A stretch of DNA of 64,000 nt from Shewanella atlantica (GCF_003966265.1 NZ_RXNV01000004.1:62001-126000); one strand, 5' to 3'. Positions 1 through 9,368 are shown, counted from the first letter of the stretch. Made by a program: numbers and translations. Notes: a model not told the origin generated them from the sequence alone.

Positions 1-2998
1 CGCTGATGGCCGTCCGGCTCCCTTCCTGATACATCAGGAAAGTAATGTCATCGTACGTGCAATTCGTGATTACCTTCGTCGTGATGTTGGTGAAGTACTT
101 ATCGATCACCCACGAATTTTTGAAGATGCTAAACAGCATGTTTCCTTGGTACGTCCTGACTTTGTCGATCGTATTAAGCAGTATGAAGCTGAAGTTCCAC
201 TTTTCACTCACTTCCAGATCGAAACGCAAATCGAATCGGCTTTCCAGCGTGAAGTTCGTCTTCCGTCTGGTGGCTCGATTGTTATCGATCCAACTGAAGC
301 CCTGACATCAATTGATATCAACTCCGCTCGTGCAACGAAAGGTGGTGATATTGAAGAGACGGCACTGAATACCAACTTAGAAGCTGCAGATGAAATTGCT
401 CGTCAACTACGCCTGCGCGATCTAGGTGGTTTGGTTGTTATCGATTTCATCGATATGACACCTGTACGTCATCAGCGTGAAGTTGAAAATAGAATGCGTG
501 ATGCCGTGCATCATGACAGAGCTCGAGTTCAACTGGGTCGTATCTCTCGCTTCGGTCTTATGGAGATGTCGAGACAGCGTCTACGTCCGTCCCTTGAAGA
601 GTCTGCGGCACACCTATGTCCTCGTTGTCATGGCCAGGGTACTATCCGTGGAACTGAGTCATTAGCTCTTTCTATCCTACGTCTGATGGAAGAGGAAGCG
701 ATTAAAGAGAACACCTCTCAAATCGAAGCTGTTGTTCCTGTCGATGTTGCTGCATTCCTGCTTAACGAAAAGCGTAAAGCCATTCGCATTACTGAGCAGC
801 GTCATGATGTTGAAGTCTATGTGATCCCAGATCCAAACATGACAACACCGGATTATCGCGTTTCTCGTCATCGTAAAGACGACCAGATCAGTGAATCCAG
901 CTATAAATTATTAGACCAGCCTGAAGCAAAACTTTACGAGCCTCGAAAACTTGAACGCGCAGCGCCACCGCAGCCTGCACTAAAAGGTTTCTCAGCACCG
1001 GTAAAGCAAGTTGAAAAACCATCGAGTGTTAAAAAAGAAGTCAAAGCTGAGCCTAAGAAAGATGCTGAACCTGGTTTGGTCTCTAAATTATTCTCTGCCA
1101 TCAGCGCGCTGTTCAAGCCTGAAGAGAAGAAAGAGGAGCCAAAGCAGAAGCCTCAGCCTAACCGCAACGCTCAGAATCGCAATAACCGTCGTAATACCCG
1201 TCGTAATGATAATCGTAATGACAATCGACGCAATCGTGAAGACAAAGAGCAAACGGGTGACAAAGGCGCACGTAATAGCCGTAACAAGAGCGCTGACTCA
1301 AGTAAGGTAGAGAAGCAAGTCAAAGGGAAGGACGAGCAAGCCAAGCGTCAATCTCGTACTGACAGTAAATCTCGTCGCCCGGCTCAGGCAACCGATGTAG
1401 AATCGAAAGACCAGCCTAAGCAAGAGGTTGCCAGAGAACGTCGTCAACGTCGTAATATGCGTCGTAAGGTTCGCGTTGAGAATGAGCAAGCTCAAGTTGA
1501 AGAAAATCAGGTTCTATCTGAAGCTCCAGCTAAAACAGCTGTAAGCGAAGAGAAGACCACGCGTACCAAGCGTCAACCAAGAAAGTCAAATAAGCCAAAG
1601 CCTCAGCAAGAAACGGCACAAGAAGCTCAAGTTGAAGCCGAAGTGGCTGTCGTATCTGAAGCCAATACAGTTGAAGCTACTAAGGTAGAAGCTAAAGTTG
1701 AGCAGCAGACGCCGGTAGCGGTTGAATCGATTCAAGCGACATCAGTGACAGACGCCGACCAGGTTGAAGTATCAGCTTCACAAGACGTTGAAGCCACAGA
1801 TGATAAAGACCAGCGTGAGCCACGTGACGGTCAACGTCGCAGCCGTCGTAGCCCTCGCCATCTTCGCGCAGCAGGTCAACGTCGTCGCCGCGATGAAGAT
1901 ACCGAAGGCGAGTCTTCATCTGACGCAACTCCGGCATTCGTTCCAAATGAGACTGAAGTAGAAAATCAAGCCAATGAGACGAAAGCTGCCTCTGTTGCTG
2001 TATCTGCTCCAGCTCAGCCAGTGAGTCCAGCTGAAGCTACGCCAAAAGCAGACACTGCAGTTAACTCTGAGGCCGCTAAGCCTGAGGCAACTCAACCAGA
2101 AGCATCTAAGCCAGAGGTAACTAAGAGTGAGTCAACGGCATCTGTTGCAGCAGCCGCGCCGGCAAAGCCTGCCGTTCCAGCTAAAGCAAAAGCGCCAGCC
2201 AAACCTAAAGCAACGGTAAAATCTGAAGCTACGGCAGCCCCTGCAAAACCTGCCGCGACCGTTAAAGCTGAAGCAGCTGTTGCAACCGCTGCCCCGGCTA
2301 AGCCAGCTAAACCTGTGAAAGCAGAAGCTCCAGTTAAAACTGAAGCATCAGTTGCCGCAGCCGCTCCTGCGAAACCAGCTACACCAGTGAAGACTGAAGC
2401 ATCGGTTGCCACAGCGGCGCCAGCTAAACCTGCTGCACCAGTGAAAGCAGAGGCGCCAGTCAAAGAAGAGGCACCAGCGAAAACCAAAGCAGCTGTAGCT
2501 GCAGCGGCACCAGCTAAGCCTGCCGCTCCGGTGAAAGCTGAAGCTAAGGTTGAAGTTGAAGCTGAAGCTCCAGTTAAAGCTAAAGCTCCTGTTAAAACCG
2601 AGGCTCCAGTTGAAACAGAAGCCCCAGTTAAAGCCAAAGCATCTGTAGCTGCTGCAGCTCCTGCCAAGCCTGCCGCTCCTGTAAAAGCTGAGAGTCAGGT
2701 TAAAGTTGAAGCTCCCGTTAAAGCAGAGGCTCCAGTTGAAACTGTAGCGTCAGTCGAAACACAAGTATCGACACCGGCTGAGACTGCGCCAAAGGTTAAA
2801 GCGGCACCGAAAGCACAATCCGGTGGTTCAAGTCGATTTGGCACTATGGTAACTTCAGATATGACTAAGCCAGTTGTAGAGACCCGAGAAAATATTGCGA
2901 CGCCGTCAGGCCGTCAATATGTAGCCTCAGAGTCTACTGCACCGAGCGAAAAATCAAGAACTGCCAATTCAGCAAACTCGGAAATGGCTAAACCATAA
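1..2998 (+). CDS. rne: Ribonuclease E, C-terminal part (5' end outside window)
   Basis: RNase E cuts single-stranded RNA and scaffolds the RNA degradosome on the inner membrane. The frame is open from base 2, and the first visible residues (APFLIHQESN) match about residue 200 of the E. coli enzyme, so roughly 198 residues are missing. Visible: catalytic Asp in IDINSARA (codon 314-316) and in VIDFIDM (443-445), at the same spacing as E. coli D303/D346, and the zinc-link CPRC (about 617-628). Then come a membrane-binding amphipathic helix (LVSKLFSAISALFK, near 1077-1118), an Arg/Asn-rich RNA-binding stretch, an AR2-like motif (RRSPRHLRAAGQRRRR, near 1840-1895), a long Ala/Pro/Lys repeat region and a terminal segment (SSRFGTMVTSDM). 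Identification is by remembered E. coli sequence; very sure. Confidence 0.97.
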   Translation, partial: ADGRPAPFLIHQESNVIVRAIRDYLRRDVGEVLIDHPRIFEDAKQHVSLVRPDFVDRIKQYEAEVPLFTHFQIETQIESAFQREVRLPSGGSIVIDPTEALTSIDINSARATKGGDIEETALNTNLEAADEIARQLRLRDLGGLVVIDFIDMTPVRHQREVENRMRDAVHHDRARVQLGRISRFGLMEMSRQRLRPSLEESAAHLCPRCHGQGTIRGTESLALSILRLMEEEAIKENTSQIEAVVPVDVAAFLLNEKRKAIRITEQRHDVEVYVIPDPNMTTPDYRVSRHRKDDQISESSYKLLDQPEAKLYEPRKLERAAPPQPALKGFSAPVKQVEKPSSVKKEVKAEPKKDAEPGLVSKLFSAISALFKPEEKKEEPKQKPQPNRNAQNRNNRRNTRRNDNRNDNRRNREDKEQTGDKGARNSRNKSADSSKVEKQVKGKDEQAKRQSRTDSKSRRPAQATDVESKDQPKQEVARERRQRRNMRRKVRVENEQAQVEENQVLSEAPAKTAVSEEKTTRTKRQPRKSNKPKPQQETAQEAQVEAEVAVVSEANTVEATKVEAKVEQQTPVAVESIQATSVTDADQVEVSASQDVEATDDKDQREPRDGQRRSRRSPRHLRAAGQRRRRDEDTEGESSSDATPAFVPNETEVENQANETKAASVAVSAPAQPVSPAEATPKADTAVNSEAAKPEATQPEASKPEVTKSESTASVAAAAPAKPAVPAKAKAPAKPKATVKSEATAAPAKPAATVKAEAAVATAAPAKPAKPVKAEAPVKTEASVAAAAPAKPATPVKTEASVATAAPAKPAAPVKAEAPVKEEAPAKTKAAVAAAAPAKPAAPVKAEAKVEVEAEAPVKAKAPVKTEAPVETEAPVKAKASVAAAAPAKPAAPVKAESQVKVEAPVKAEAPVETVASVETQVSTPAETAPKVKAAPKAQSGGSSRFGTMVTSDMTKPVVETRENIATPSGRQYVASESTAPSEKSRTANSANSEMAKP
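2137..2790 (+). repeat. Ala/Pro/Lys low-complexity repeats inside rne
   Basis: This part of the RNase E tail encodes about eight degenerate copies of a unit like VAAAAPAKPAAPVKAEAPVK, of variable length. The unit is rich in Ala, Pro, Lys and Glu and should be disordered. Similar DNA between copies suggests growth by slippage or unequal recombination. Confidence 0.85.
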
Positions 2999-3023
2999 CC
3001 TATAGTTAAGCTGTATTAATAAG

Positions 3024-3052
3024 AAAGCCATGCATCACAGCATGGCTTTTTT
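3024..3052 (+). terminator. Rho-independent terminator of rne
   Basis: Stem AAAGCCATG (3024-3032) pairs with CATGGCTTT (3041-3049) across an 8-base loop. A T run follows, 26 bases after the rne stop codon. Confidence 0.85.
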
Positions 3053-3131
3053 CATTTTCTTACTGCGGATTATTTGTTAGTATTCGCGGCCGCAATTAAA
3101 TCTAAATCAACAAAATTACAACAGAGGCTAA

Positions 3132-4691
3132 ATGTTCGATCTCATTCGTCACAAAACTGCCAGCAGTAAAGCCGATCTTCTATCGGGCTTAACTGTAGCA
3201 CTTGCACTGGTTCCTGAAGCCGTAGCATTCGCTTTCGTAGCGGGTGTTGAGCCTATGGTGGGCTTATATGCAGCCTTTATTATGGGGCTTATCACTGCGC
3301 TTATTGGCGGTCGTCCAGGTATGATATCGGGTGCTACCGGCGCAATGGCCGTTGTTATGGTTGCTCTGGTTGCTGAACACGGCGTGCAATACCTTTTTGC
3401 CGCAGTCGTTCTGGCGGGACTCATTCAAGTCTCATTTGGTCTGCTGAAATTAGGAAAATTCATTCGAATCGTTCCCTACCCTGTAATGATAGGTTTTGTG
3501 AACGGTCTGGCGATTGTTATTTTCCTTGCACAGCTTGGACAGTTTAAGGTACCCGGTGCCGACGGCATGATGACATGGTTACCTCAAGGTCAGTTAATGC
3601 TGATGATGGGCTTAGTACTGTTAACTATGGCAATTATTCAGTTCCTGCCGAAACTGACTTCTGCCGTCCCCTCCTCGTTGGCTGCCATCGTAACCGTCAC
3701 TTTATTAGTGGTCTTCCTGGATCTTGATACCCGTACCGTTTTAGATTTCCTGAAATCTATGAGCGGTGACGAAAATGCGACAATAGCGGGAAGCCTGCCT
3801 AGCTTCTCTATCCCTGCCGTCTCATTTAACCTTGAAACGTTATATATCATTCTGCCCTATTCATTGATCTTAGCGGCAGTAGGCTTGATAGAATCTTTGC
3901 TAACGCTGACCGTTATCGATGAGATGACTAACACACGTGGTAAGGGCAACAAAGAGTGTATCGGTCAAGGTGTCGGTAATATAACCAGTGGCTTCTTTGG
4001 TGCCATGGGTGGTTGTGCGATGATCGGCCAGTCTATGATTAACATCAATTCTGGTGGTCGTGGACGTTTATCCGGTATCACGGCGGCGCTTGCTCTACTC
4101 GCCTTTATCCTTTTCGGTTCTTCACTCATCGAAATGATACCGTTAGCAGCACTCGTTGGTGTTATGTTTATGGTTGTACTTGGCACCTTCGAATGGGCCA
4201 GCTTTAAGGTGATGAGCAAAGTACCTAAGCACGATGCTTTTGTCATCATACTGGTCACTATCGTCACAGTGTTTACTGACTTAGCTTTCGCCGTTTTCGT
4301 CGGTGTTATTGTATCTGCCCTGGTTTTTGCCTGGGAGCATGCGAAGCACATCAATGTAGATATCAGCGAAGATGCGAATGGTTGGAAAGTATATAAGCTT
4401 AACGGACCACTATTTTTTGGTTCAGCAGCCGAATTTTTAGAGCTGTTCCACGCTAATACGGATCCTGTCGATGTGATCGTAGACTTCCAAAACTCTCGTG
4501 TATGTGATCACTCGGCACTGGATGCCATCGATACTCTTGCCGAGCGCTATGGTTCAAATGGTAAAAAACTGCATCTACGTCACCTCAGTAATGACTGTAA
4601 GAAGTTACTGCACAAGGCTGGCGATTTGGTTGAAGTGAACCTTATTGAAGACCCTCACTACAAAATTGCCGATGATAAATTAGATTCATAA
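3132..4691 (+). CDS. SulP family inorganic anion transporter with STAS domain
   Basis: This 519-residue inner-membrane protein belongs to the SulP/SLC26 family, which moves sulfate, bicarbonate, dicarboxylates or other anions. The first ~400 residues are strongly hydrophobic, with the early SulP pattern ([21 protein letters not shown]) and repeated Gly-rich helices (GATGAMAVV). A cytoplasmic STAS domain follows from about residue 415 ([11 protein letters not shown], then [13 protein letters not shown]). The substrate cannot be read from the sequence; BicA-like bicarbonate and DauA-like dicarboxylate carriers share this layout. It stands alone after the rne terminator and is convergent with the msr gene. 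Confidence 0.9.
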   Translation: MFDLIRHKTASSKADLLSGLTVALALVPEAVAFAFVAGVEPMVGLYAAFIMGLITALIGGRPGMISGATGAMAVVMVALVAEHGVQYLFAAVVLAGLIQVSFGLLKLGKFIRIVPYPVMIGFVNGLAIVIFLAQLGQFKVPGADGMMTWLPQGQLMLMMGLVLLTMAIIQFLPKLTSAVPSSLAAIVTVTLLVVFLDLDTRTVLDFLKSMSGDENATIAGSLPSFSIPAVSFNLETLYIILPYSLILAAVGLIESLLTLTVIDEMTNTRGKGNKECIGQGVGNITSGFFGAMGGCAMIGQSMININSGGRGRLSGITAALALLAFILFGSSLIEMIPLAALVGVMFMVVLGTFEWASFKVMSKVPKHDAFVIILVTIVTVFTDLAFAVFVGVIVSALVFAWEHAKHINVDISEDANGWKVYKLNGPLFFGSAAEFLELFHANTDPVDVIVDFQNSRVCDHSALDAIDTLAERYGSNGKKLHLRHLSNDCKKLLHKAGDLVEVNLIEDPHYKIADDKLDS

Positions 4692-4719
4692 TTTACTTGT
4701 CAGTGAGATGGTGTAATAG

Positions 4720-4747
4720 AAAGGCGAGTATATAACTCGCCTTTTTT
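4720..4747. terminator. Bidirectional terminator between sulP-type gene and msrBA
   Basis: Stem AAAGGCGAGT (4720-4729) pairs perfectly with ACTCGCCTTT (4735-4744). T runs lie on both strands, fitting two convergent genes. Confidence 0.85.
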
Positions 4748-4771
4748 ATGCCTGCTTTATACCAAAAGGTA

Positions 4772-5674
4772 TTATTTTAATTTGGACGCAAATGCCAACC
4801 TAAATTTATCCAGTTTAGGTTTGATAACCACCTGGCAATAGGGTTGTTCACCATTAAGTTCAAAATAATCTTTGTGGTAATTCTCGGCTGGATAAAATGT
4901 TTGAAATGCGGTGATTTCTGTCACTATAGGCCTGTTCCAGGCTTTAGCTTCTGTTAACCTCTCAATCATACGGTTAGCGCTATCCACTTGCTGCGCATCA
5001 TGGGCAAAAATAACCGATCGATATTGCGGACCGACATCATGACCCTGTTGATTGAGTGTCGTCGGATCGTGACTCATCCAAAAGACCTCCAGCAGTTCAT
5101 CGAAACTGATAGTATCAGAGTCGAATTTTATCTGTATCACTTCGGCATGGCCTGTAGACGCACTGCAGACATCTTTATAGTTAGCCGTCCCGGCATCTCC
5201 GCCACTATAGCCGGAAGTCACGTCAATGACTCCATTGAGCTCTGAAAAAATGGCTTCGATACACCAAAAGCAGCCTCCGCCAAATGTCGCCACACTCGCT
5301 TCAGATTTCAAATTTATCTCATCGCTCGACTTAAAACTCAGAGACACAGAGTTGACACAATGTCTGACATTTTTATCGGTAAGATACTCACCTTCAAAAA
5401 CATGCCCTAAATGGCCGCCACACGCCGCACAGGTTATCTCGACCCGTACACCATCACTATCGGCGACTCGTTTAACGGCTCCAGGAATCTCATCATCAAA
5501 AGCCGGCCATCCACAATGGGCATTAAACTTACTCTCGGACAGATACAGAGGTGCATCACAACGTTTGCACAGATAGACACCTTTAGCATCATGCAGATGA
5601 TATTCACCACTAAAAGGTCGTTCGGTCCCTTTATCCTCGATGACAAATCGTTCAAATTCAGTTAATTTTCCCAT
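4772..5674 (-). CDS. msrBA: Bifunctional peptide-methionine sulfoxide reductase, MsrB-MsrA fusion
   Basis: This enzyme repairs oxidised methionine in proteins; MsrB acts on the R and MsrA on the S sulfoxide, using thioredoxin. Residues 1-120 are MsrB: two zinc CxxC pairs (CKRC, CAAC) and the catalytic motif RHCVNSVSLSF, where the usual Tyr after Arg is His. Residues about 127-285 are MsrA, with the catalytic GCFWC and the conserved GYSGG and HDPTT. The 300-residue protein has the B-then-A order and no signal peptide, so it is probably cytosolic. The ATG at 5674 follows a purine-rich AGAGAAAG. It is a single-gene unit. Confidence 0.95.
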   Translation of the reverse strand: MGKLTEFERFVIEDKGTERPFSGEYHLHDAKGVYLCKRCDAPLYLSESKFNAHCGWPAFDDEIPGAVKRVADSDGVRVEITCAACGGHLGHVFEGEYLTDKNVRHCVNSVSLSFKSSDEINLKSEASVATFGGGCFWCIEAIFSELNGVIDVTSGYSGGDAGTANYKDVCSASTGHAEVIQIKFDSDTISFDELLEVFWMSHDPTTLNQQGHDVGPQYRSVIFAHDAQQVDSANRMIERLTEAKAWNRPIVTEITAFQTFYPAENYHKDYFELNGEQPYCQVVIKPKLDKFRLAFASKLK

Positions 5675-6005
5675 GATGCTTTCTCTACCTTAAAAAGTCA
5701 TATTCATAAGACCCGGCATAGGCATTATCTCTTTCATTGCCCTGACCGACAATATCCCACGGCTACCAAATAGCCTAACCTCAATCAATGCAGCCTATTC
5801 TGTATCATTTTAGTCGGAATTAATGTCACTTTATTTTTTAAGGCTTGTTCACCCCTATCTAATTATTTATTGGTAAGTTTTTTCCTCATTATGGTGCATT
5901 GATTTAGATTGAAAATAATAAAAACGTGATTTCAATCACACTTAGTTGCGAGTCAGCCATCTGCTGGTTAGAATGCGTCGGGGTCACAAAATAAGAAGAA
6001 TTGAG
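5675..6005. other. Divergent intergenic region, msrBA / oxygenase
   Basis: This 331-base gap separates two divergent genes and must hold both promoters. The clear signal is a CRP-like palindrome at 5922-5943. I see no reading frame or RNA gene here. Confidence 0.6.
5922..5943. promoter_or_regulatory. CRP (cAMP receptor protein)-like binding site
   Basis: The 22-base sequence reads AAACGTGA, six bases, then TCACACTT. It matches the E. coli CRP consensus TGTGA-N6-TCACA with one mismatch. It lies 63 bases upstream of the oxygenase ATG at 6006. Confidence 0.6.
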
Positions 6006-6845
6006 ATGAAACTAGAAACAATTAATTACCAAGCTCATGATAGTGCAGAAAAATTTGTACAGTCCTTACGAGACACAGGCTTCGGCGTACTGTCCAACCA
6101 CACCATAGATAAATCTCTGGTAGAAACTATCTATCAGGAGTGGCAGGCATTCTTCAATAGTTCGGAGAAGCAAGATTTTCTGTTTAAACCGGAAACACAA
6201 GATGGTTTTTTCCCCTCAGAAATATCTGAAACGGCTAAAGGCCATACTGTTAAAGATATTAAAGAGTATTACCATGTTTACCCATGGGGTCGTATTCCCG
6301 ATTCATTAAGAGAAAATATCTTAGCCTATTATCAACGGGCAAATGAGTTGGCTGCCGAACTGCTGCAATGGGTTGAAACACATACCCCTGCCGAAGTCGC
6401 AGTGAATTACTCTATCGCCCTGCCTAAGATGATTGAAGACAGCCATAAAACCTTATTGCGTGTTCTGCATTATCCGGCAATGTCTGGCAACGAAGAACCT
6501 GGTGCAATACGCGCCGCCGCTCATGAAGACATTAACTTACTGACTATCTTACCGGCAGCGAATGAACCCGGGTTACAGGTAAAAACCAAAGATGGTAACT
6601 GGTTAGATGTACCTTGTGACTTCGGCAATCTCATCATCAATATCGGTGATATGTTGCAAGAAGCCTCTGGAGGCTACTTCCCTTCCACTACACATAGAGT
6701 CGTTAATCCGGTAGGCGCCGACACCTCAAAAGCGAGAGTCTCACTGCCTCTGTTTTTACATCCTAAACCAGAAGTTGTACTTTCAAGCCGATATACGGCT
6801 GACAGTTACCTGATGGAACGCTTAAGAGAGCTCGGGGTGATCTGA
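6006..6845 (+). CDS. 2OG-Fe(II) oxygenase, isopenicillin N synthase-like family
   Basis: This 279-residue protein has the double-stranded beta-helix layout of 2-oxoglutarate/Fe(II) dioxygenases. The iron ligands are visible as HED in AAHEDINLL and the distal His in STTHRVVNP. The 2-oxoglutarate Arg is in ARVSLPLF (RxS). An N-terminal helix and the motif GFGVLSNH, typical of the family (DIOX_N), are also present. The substrate is unknown. I take the ATG at 6006, with AAGAAG seven bases upstream, rather than an in-frame ATG at 5946, which would place the CRP-like site against the start. CRP control would imply a link to carbon or anaerobic metabolism; that is inference. Confidence 0.88.
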   Translation: MKLETINYQAHDSAEKFVQSLRDTGFGVLSNHTIDKSLVETIYQEWQAFFNSSEKQDFLFKPETQDGFFPSEISETAKGHTVKDIKEYYHVYPWGRIPDSLRENILAYYQRANELAAELLQWVETHTPAEVAVNYSIALPKMIEDSHKTLLRVLHYPAMSGNEEPGAIRAAAHEDINLLTILPAANEPGLQVKTKDGNWLDVPCDFGNLIINIGDMLQEASGGYFPSTTHRVVNPVGADTSKARVSLPLFLHPKPEVVLSSRYTADSYLMERLRELGVI

Positions 6846-6938
6846 TCCCAACAACTCCTCTCCTAGCTGTTCGCATAACAGGCTAGGTTTTAACTCCCGG
6901 CCATTCCAAGGCTGAGGTTTTTAAGTCCCCCCTCAGAC

Positions 6939-6962
6939 AAAAGCGCCAATCGGCGCTTTTTT
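6939..6962 (+). terminator. Rho-independent terminator after the oxygenase gene
   Basis: Stem AAGCGCC (6941-6947) pairs with GGCGCTT (6952-6958) across loop AATC, then a run of T. Confidence 0.85.
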
Positions 6963-7025
6963 GTTGATGAAATTTTTCCTTAACAAGGTAAAATCCCCCT
7001 AACAGAATTAATACAGAGCGTTAAA

Positions 7026-7964
7026 ATGGCAATTCAGTGGTACCCGGGACATATGCACAAAGCACGTAAAGAGATTGAAGAGGTCATGCCTCAAGTCGAT
7101 CTGGTTATTGAAGTGCTCGACGCAAGGATCCCATATAGTAGTGAAAACCCTATGGTTTCAACGCTTCGTGGTAATAAGCCCTGTATTAAACTGCTGAATA
7201 AATCAGATTTGGCGGATCCTGAAACGACCCAACGTTGGATTGAGTATCTGGAGCGTGAACAGGGGGTAAAAGCGATGGCGATTACCACTTTACAGGCAGC
7301 TCAAGTCAAGAAAATCCCGGACCTCTGTCGAAAGTTTGTTCCGAGCCGGGACAAAGTTGAAAAAGATATCCGCACCATGATCATGGGGATCCCGAACGTC
7401 GGTAAATCCACCATCATCAACACCCTTGCTGGTCGTATGATCGCCAAAACGGGTAATGAACCTGCGGTCACTAAGGTGCAGCAACGTATCAACCTGAGAA
7501 ACGGTATCGTTCTCTCCGATACTCCGGGGATCTTGTGGCCGAAAGTTGATAATGAAAAGAGTAGTTATCGCCTGGCTGTAACCGGAGCCATTAAAGACAC
7601 GGCCATGGAATATGAAGATGTCGCCATGTTCGCCGCAGAGTACTTTCTACAGGCTTATCCTGAAGCGATTGCAGAGCGTTATAAACTAAAAGAGCTACCT
7701 GATACCGATATCGAGTTACTCGAAGCCATAGGCCGTAAAAGAGGAGCGCTACGTCCAGGTGGGCGTATCGACCTTCATAAAGTCTCTGAGCTTGTGCTAC
7801 ATGAGTTCCGCTCAGGTAAAATTGGCCAACTGTCTCTGGAAACGCCGGAAATGGCCGATATTGAAAAAGCCGAAGTCGCCAAGCTAATTGCTAAAAAAGA
7901 AGCAGAAAAAGAAGCTAAACAGGAAGCTGAGAGATTAAAGCGTGCGGGTAAACGATATAAATAG
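7026..7964 (+). CDS. ylqF: Ribosome biogenesis GTPase YlqF/RbgA
   Basis: This is a circularly permuted GTPase of 312 residues, a family that helps mature the large ribosomal subunit. The permuted order is clear: G4 NKSD at 58-61, then G1 GIPNVGKST at 121-129, then G3 DTPG at 165-168. The N-terminus WYPGHMHKA is typical of YlqF. The tail is a charged Lys/Glu helix (KKEAEKEAKQEAE) ending in Arg/Lys residues, suited to rRNA contact. It is a single-gene unit between two terminators. Confidence 0.95.
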   Translation: MAIQWYPGHMHKARKEIEEVMPQVDLVIEVLDARIPYSSENPMVSTLRGNKPCIKLLNKSDLADPETTQRWIEYLEREQGVKAMAITTLQAAQVKKIPDLCRKFVPSRDKVEKDIRTMIMGIPNVGKSTIINTLAGRMIAKTGNEPAVTKVQQRINLRNGIVLSDTPGILWPKVDNEKSSYRLAVTGAIKDTAMEYEDVAMFAAEYFLQAYPEAIAERYKLKELPDTDIELLEAIGRKRGALRPGGRIDLHKVSELVLHEFRSGKIGQLSLETPEMADIEKAEVAKLIAKKEAEKEAKQEAERLKRAGKRYK

Positions 7965-7983
7965 CCATTTATATGAATCAGAC

Positions 7984-8016
7984 AAGCCTCAGCTATTAAA
8001 TAGGTGAGGCTTTTTT
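7984..8016. terminator. Terminator between ylqF and the phosphatase gene
   Basis: AAGCCTCA (7984-7991) pairs with TGAGGCTT (8005-8012), with an inner CTAT/ATAG extension. Six T follow on the + strand. The T run overlaps the stop codon of the convergent phosphatase gene. Confidence 0.8.
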
Positions 8017-8500
8017 ATTGGCTGTTTATTTGCTTAAGTAAGTTATCACAGCTCTGCTCAATCAAGTCCAAAACCAACTCAAACCCATTACCTGCACCAT
8101 AATAAGGATCCGGCACTTCATTTAGTGTTGCAGTACTCACTGAAGCTTCGTCTAAGAAAGATAACATCAGCTTAAGCTTGTCTTGATAATGCTCAGGGGA
8201 GCGGTCCTGAAGATCTTGAAGGTTTTGAAGATCCGCAGCTAAAATCAGATCGAAACGAACAAAATCCTCTTGTGTTACCTGACGCGCCGTTATCCCTTTA
8301 AAACTAAAGCCTCGCTTCTCCCCAGCCGCGATGCTTCTGGGGTCCGGAGACTTCCCCTGATGGTAAGCGATAGTGCCAGCCGAATCGATATCAAGGTTCA
8401 ATCCTCTCGTTTCAGCCTTAGCACGAAAAACTGCCTCTGCCGTGGGTGAACGACAAATGTTGCCCATACATACAAAGAGGACGGAGGTTATTTGAGTCAT
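8015..8500 (-). CDS. Low-molecular-weight protein-tyrosine phosphatase
   Basis: This cytosolic phosphatase (161 residues) carries the LMW-PTP P-loop CMGNICRS at residues 11-18 (CX5R) and the general-acid motif DPYYG near the C-terminus. Both are diagnostic. Family members dephosphorylate protein tyrosine or arginine. In capsule clusters they act on Wzc-like kinases, but no such gene is nearby, so the target is unknown. I chose the ATG at 8500; an in-frame GTG at 8512 adds four residues and has no better ribosome-binding site. It ends against the ylqF terminator and lies 22 bases downstream of the ligase gene, so the two may be co-transcribed. Confidence 0.93.
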   Translation of the reverse strand: MTQITSVLFVCMGNICRSPTAEAVFRAKAETRGLNLDIDSAGTIAYHQGKSPDPRSIAAGEKRGFSFKGITARQVTQEDFVRFDLILAADLQNLQDLQDRSPEHYQDKLKLMLSFLDEASVSTATLNEVPDPYYGAGNGFELVLDLIEQSCDNLLKQINSQ

Positions 8501-8522
8501 TACTACAGCCACTAAAAAATCA

Positions 8523-9368
8523 TCACTCTTTAAATCTTACCCGAAGAAAGCTCGCGAACCTAGGGGTTCCTTTTTGGGTTGTGCCTGAGTATTGATAAGT
8601 GACAGTAGAGCCTATTTCAGGAGGATGGCGCCTTTCATTCATAGAAAAACCGGTACCGAGTTTAAAGCGGATCCCACTCGGAGTTTCAACCACTAAAGCG
8701 CCTAACATGCCATTAAACTTACCTTTTCCCTCCTGATGAGCTACCACCCGTGCCTCTGCGTCGTAGAGTGGCTTGAGTTTTATCACGCCTTTGTTTCTGC
8801 CACTAAGATAGAGAGATTGATTATGGTGTAACATCAATCCCTCACCGCCTTGCTCAATGACGCGATTAAACCAAGTATCGAGTGCCTGTACGCTGTCGAA
8901 CCGTTTCTGCTCAATAACCGATAGATAGGGTGAGCTGCCCGCTAACTCACTTTTGGCTATGGCGTATCGCTGTGCAAAATCTTGGCTGTGAGATGGCAGG
9001 TCGAACACCATAAATTTTACTTCACGCCAGCGTTCCTGACTGGGATGCTTACTTCTTATTAATGACGAAATTTGCTCAAATGTCCCTCTTCCCATCCATA
9101 ACTCACCATCGAGCGCATAATCGGGGAACCCTTGTGTAAACCACTGTGGCGTAGACATCTGCCTTCCTGATCGCGTAAACAGATGTGTGCCATCCCAATA
9201 CCCTCTCACTCCATCAAGCTTCTCGCTAACCAGATATTCACTGACTGGCGCGTCAGCCTGTTGCTCAACGGCCAGCTGAATGTCATTAACATGTGCCTCA
9301 CTGAAACCTATGAGAAGATAGATAAGGATAAGAAATACAGACAATAGACGTACAGAGGTAAAGTACAT
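8523..9368 (-). CDS. ligE: Minimal ATP-dependent DNA ligase with signal peptide (LigE type)
   Basis: This ligase seals nicks in duplex DNA using ATP. The adenylation motif KLDGVRG has its Lys at residue 50. Other nucleotidyltransferase motifs are DGELWMGR (III), EGLMLHH (IV) and VIKLKPLYDAEA (V), followed by a short OB-fold (KFNGMLGALVVE). At about 281 residues it is the small form. Residues 1-25 are a hydrophobic signal peptide (LLSVFLILIYLLIGFSEA), as known for LigE enzymes of Vibrio, Haemophilus and Neisseria relatives, which points to a periplasmic place. The ATG at 9368 follows AGGAG by eight bases, so I prefer it to the GTG at 9377. The periplasmic role, perhaps in DNA uptake, is not settled. 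Confidence 0.92.
   Translation of the reverse strand: MYFTSVRLLSVFLILIYLLIGFSEAHVNDIQLAVEQQADAPVSEYLVSEKLDGVRGYWDGTHLFTRSGRQMSTPQWFTQGFPDYALDGELWMGRGTFEQISSLIRSKHPSQERWREVKFMVFDLPSHSQDFAQRYAIAKSELAGSSPYLSVIEQKRFDSVQALDTWFNRVIEQGGEGLMLHHNQSLYLSGRNKGVIKLKPLYDAEARVVAHQEGKGKFNGMLGALVVETPSGIRFKLGTGFSMNERRHPPEIGSTVTYQYSGTTQKGTPRFASFLRVRFKE

Noticed and set aside
2092..2667. 191-aa minus-strand ORF with Ala/Gly/Thr repeats
   Set aside because: It is the reverse of the RNase E repeat tract; composition mirrors it.
5946..6005. 20-residue N-terminal extension of the oxygenase
   Set aside because: Overlies the CRP-like site region and lacks an RBS; the ATG at 6006 has AAGAAG.
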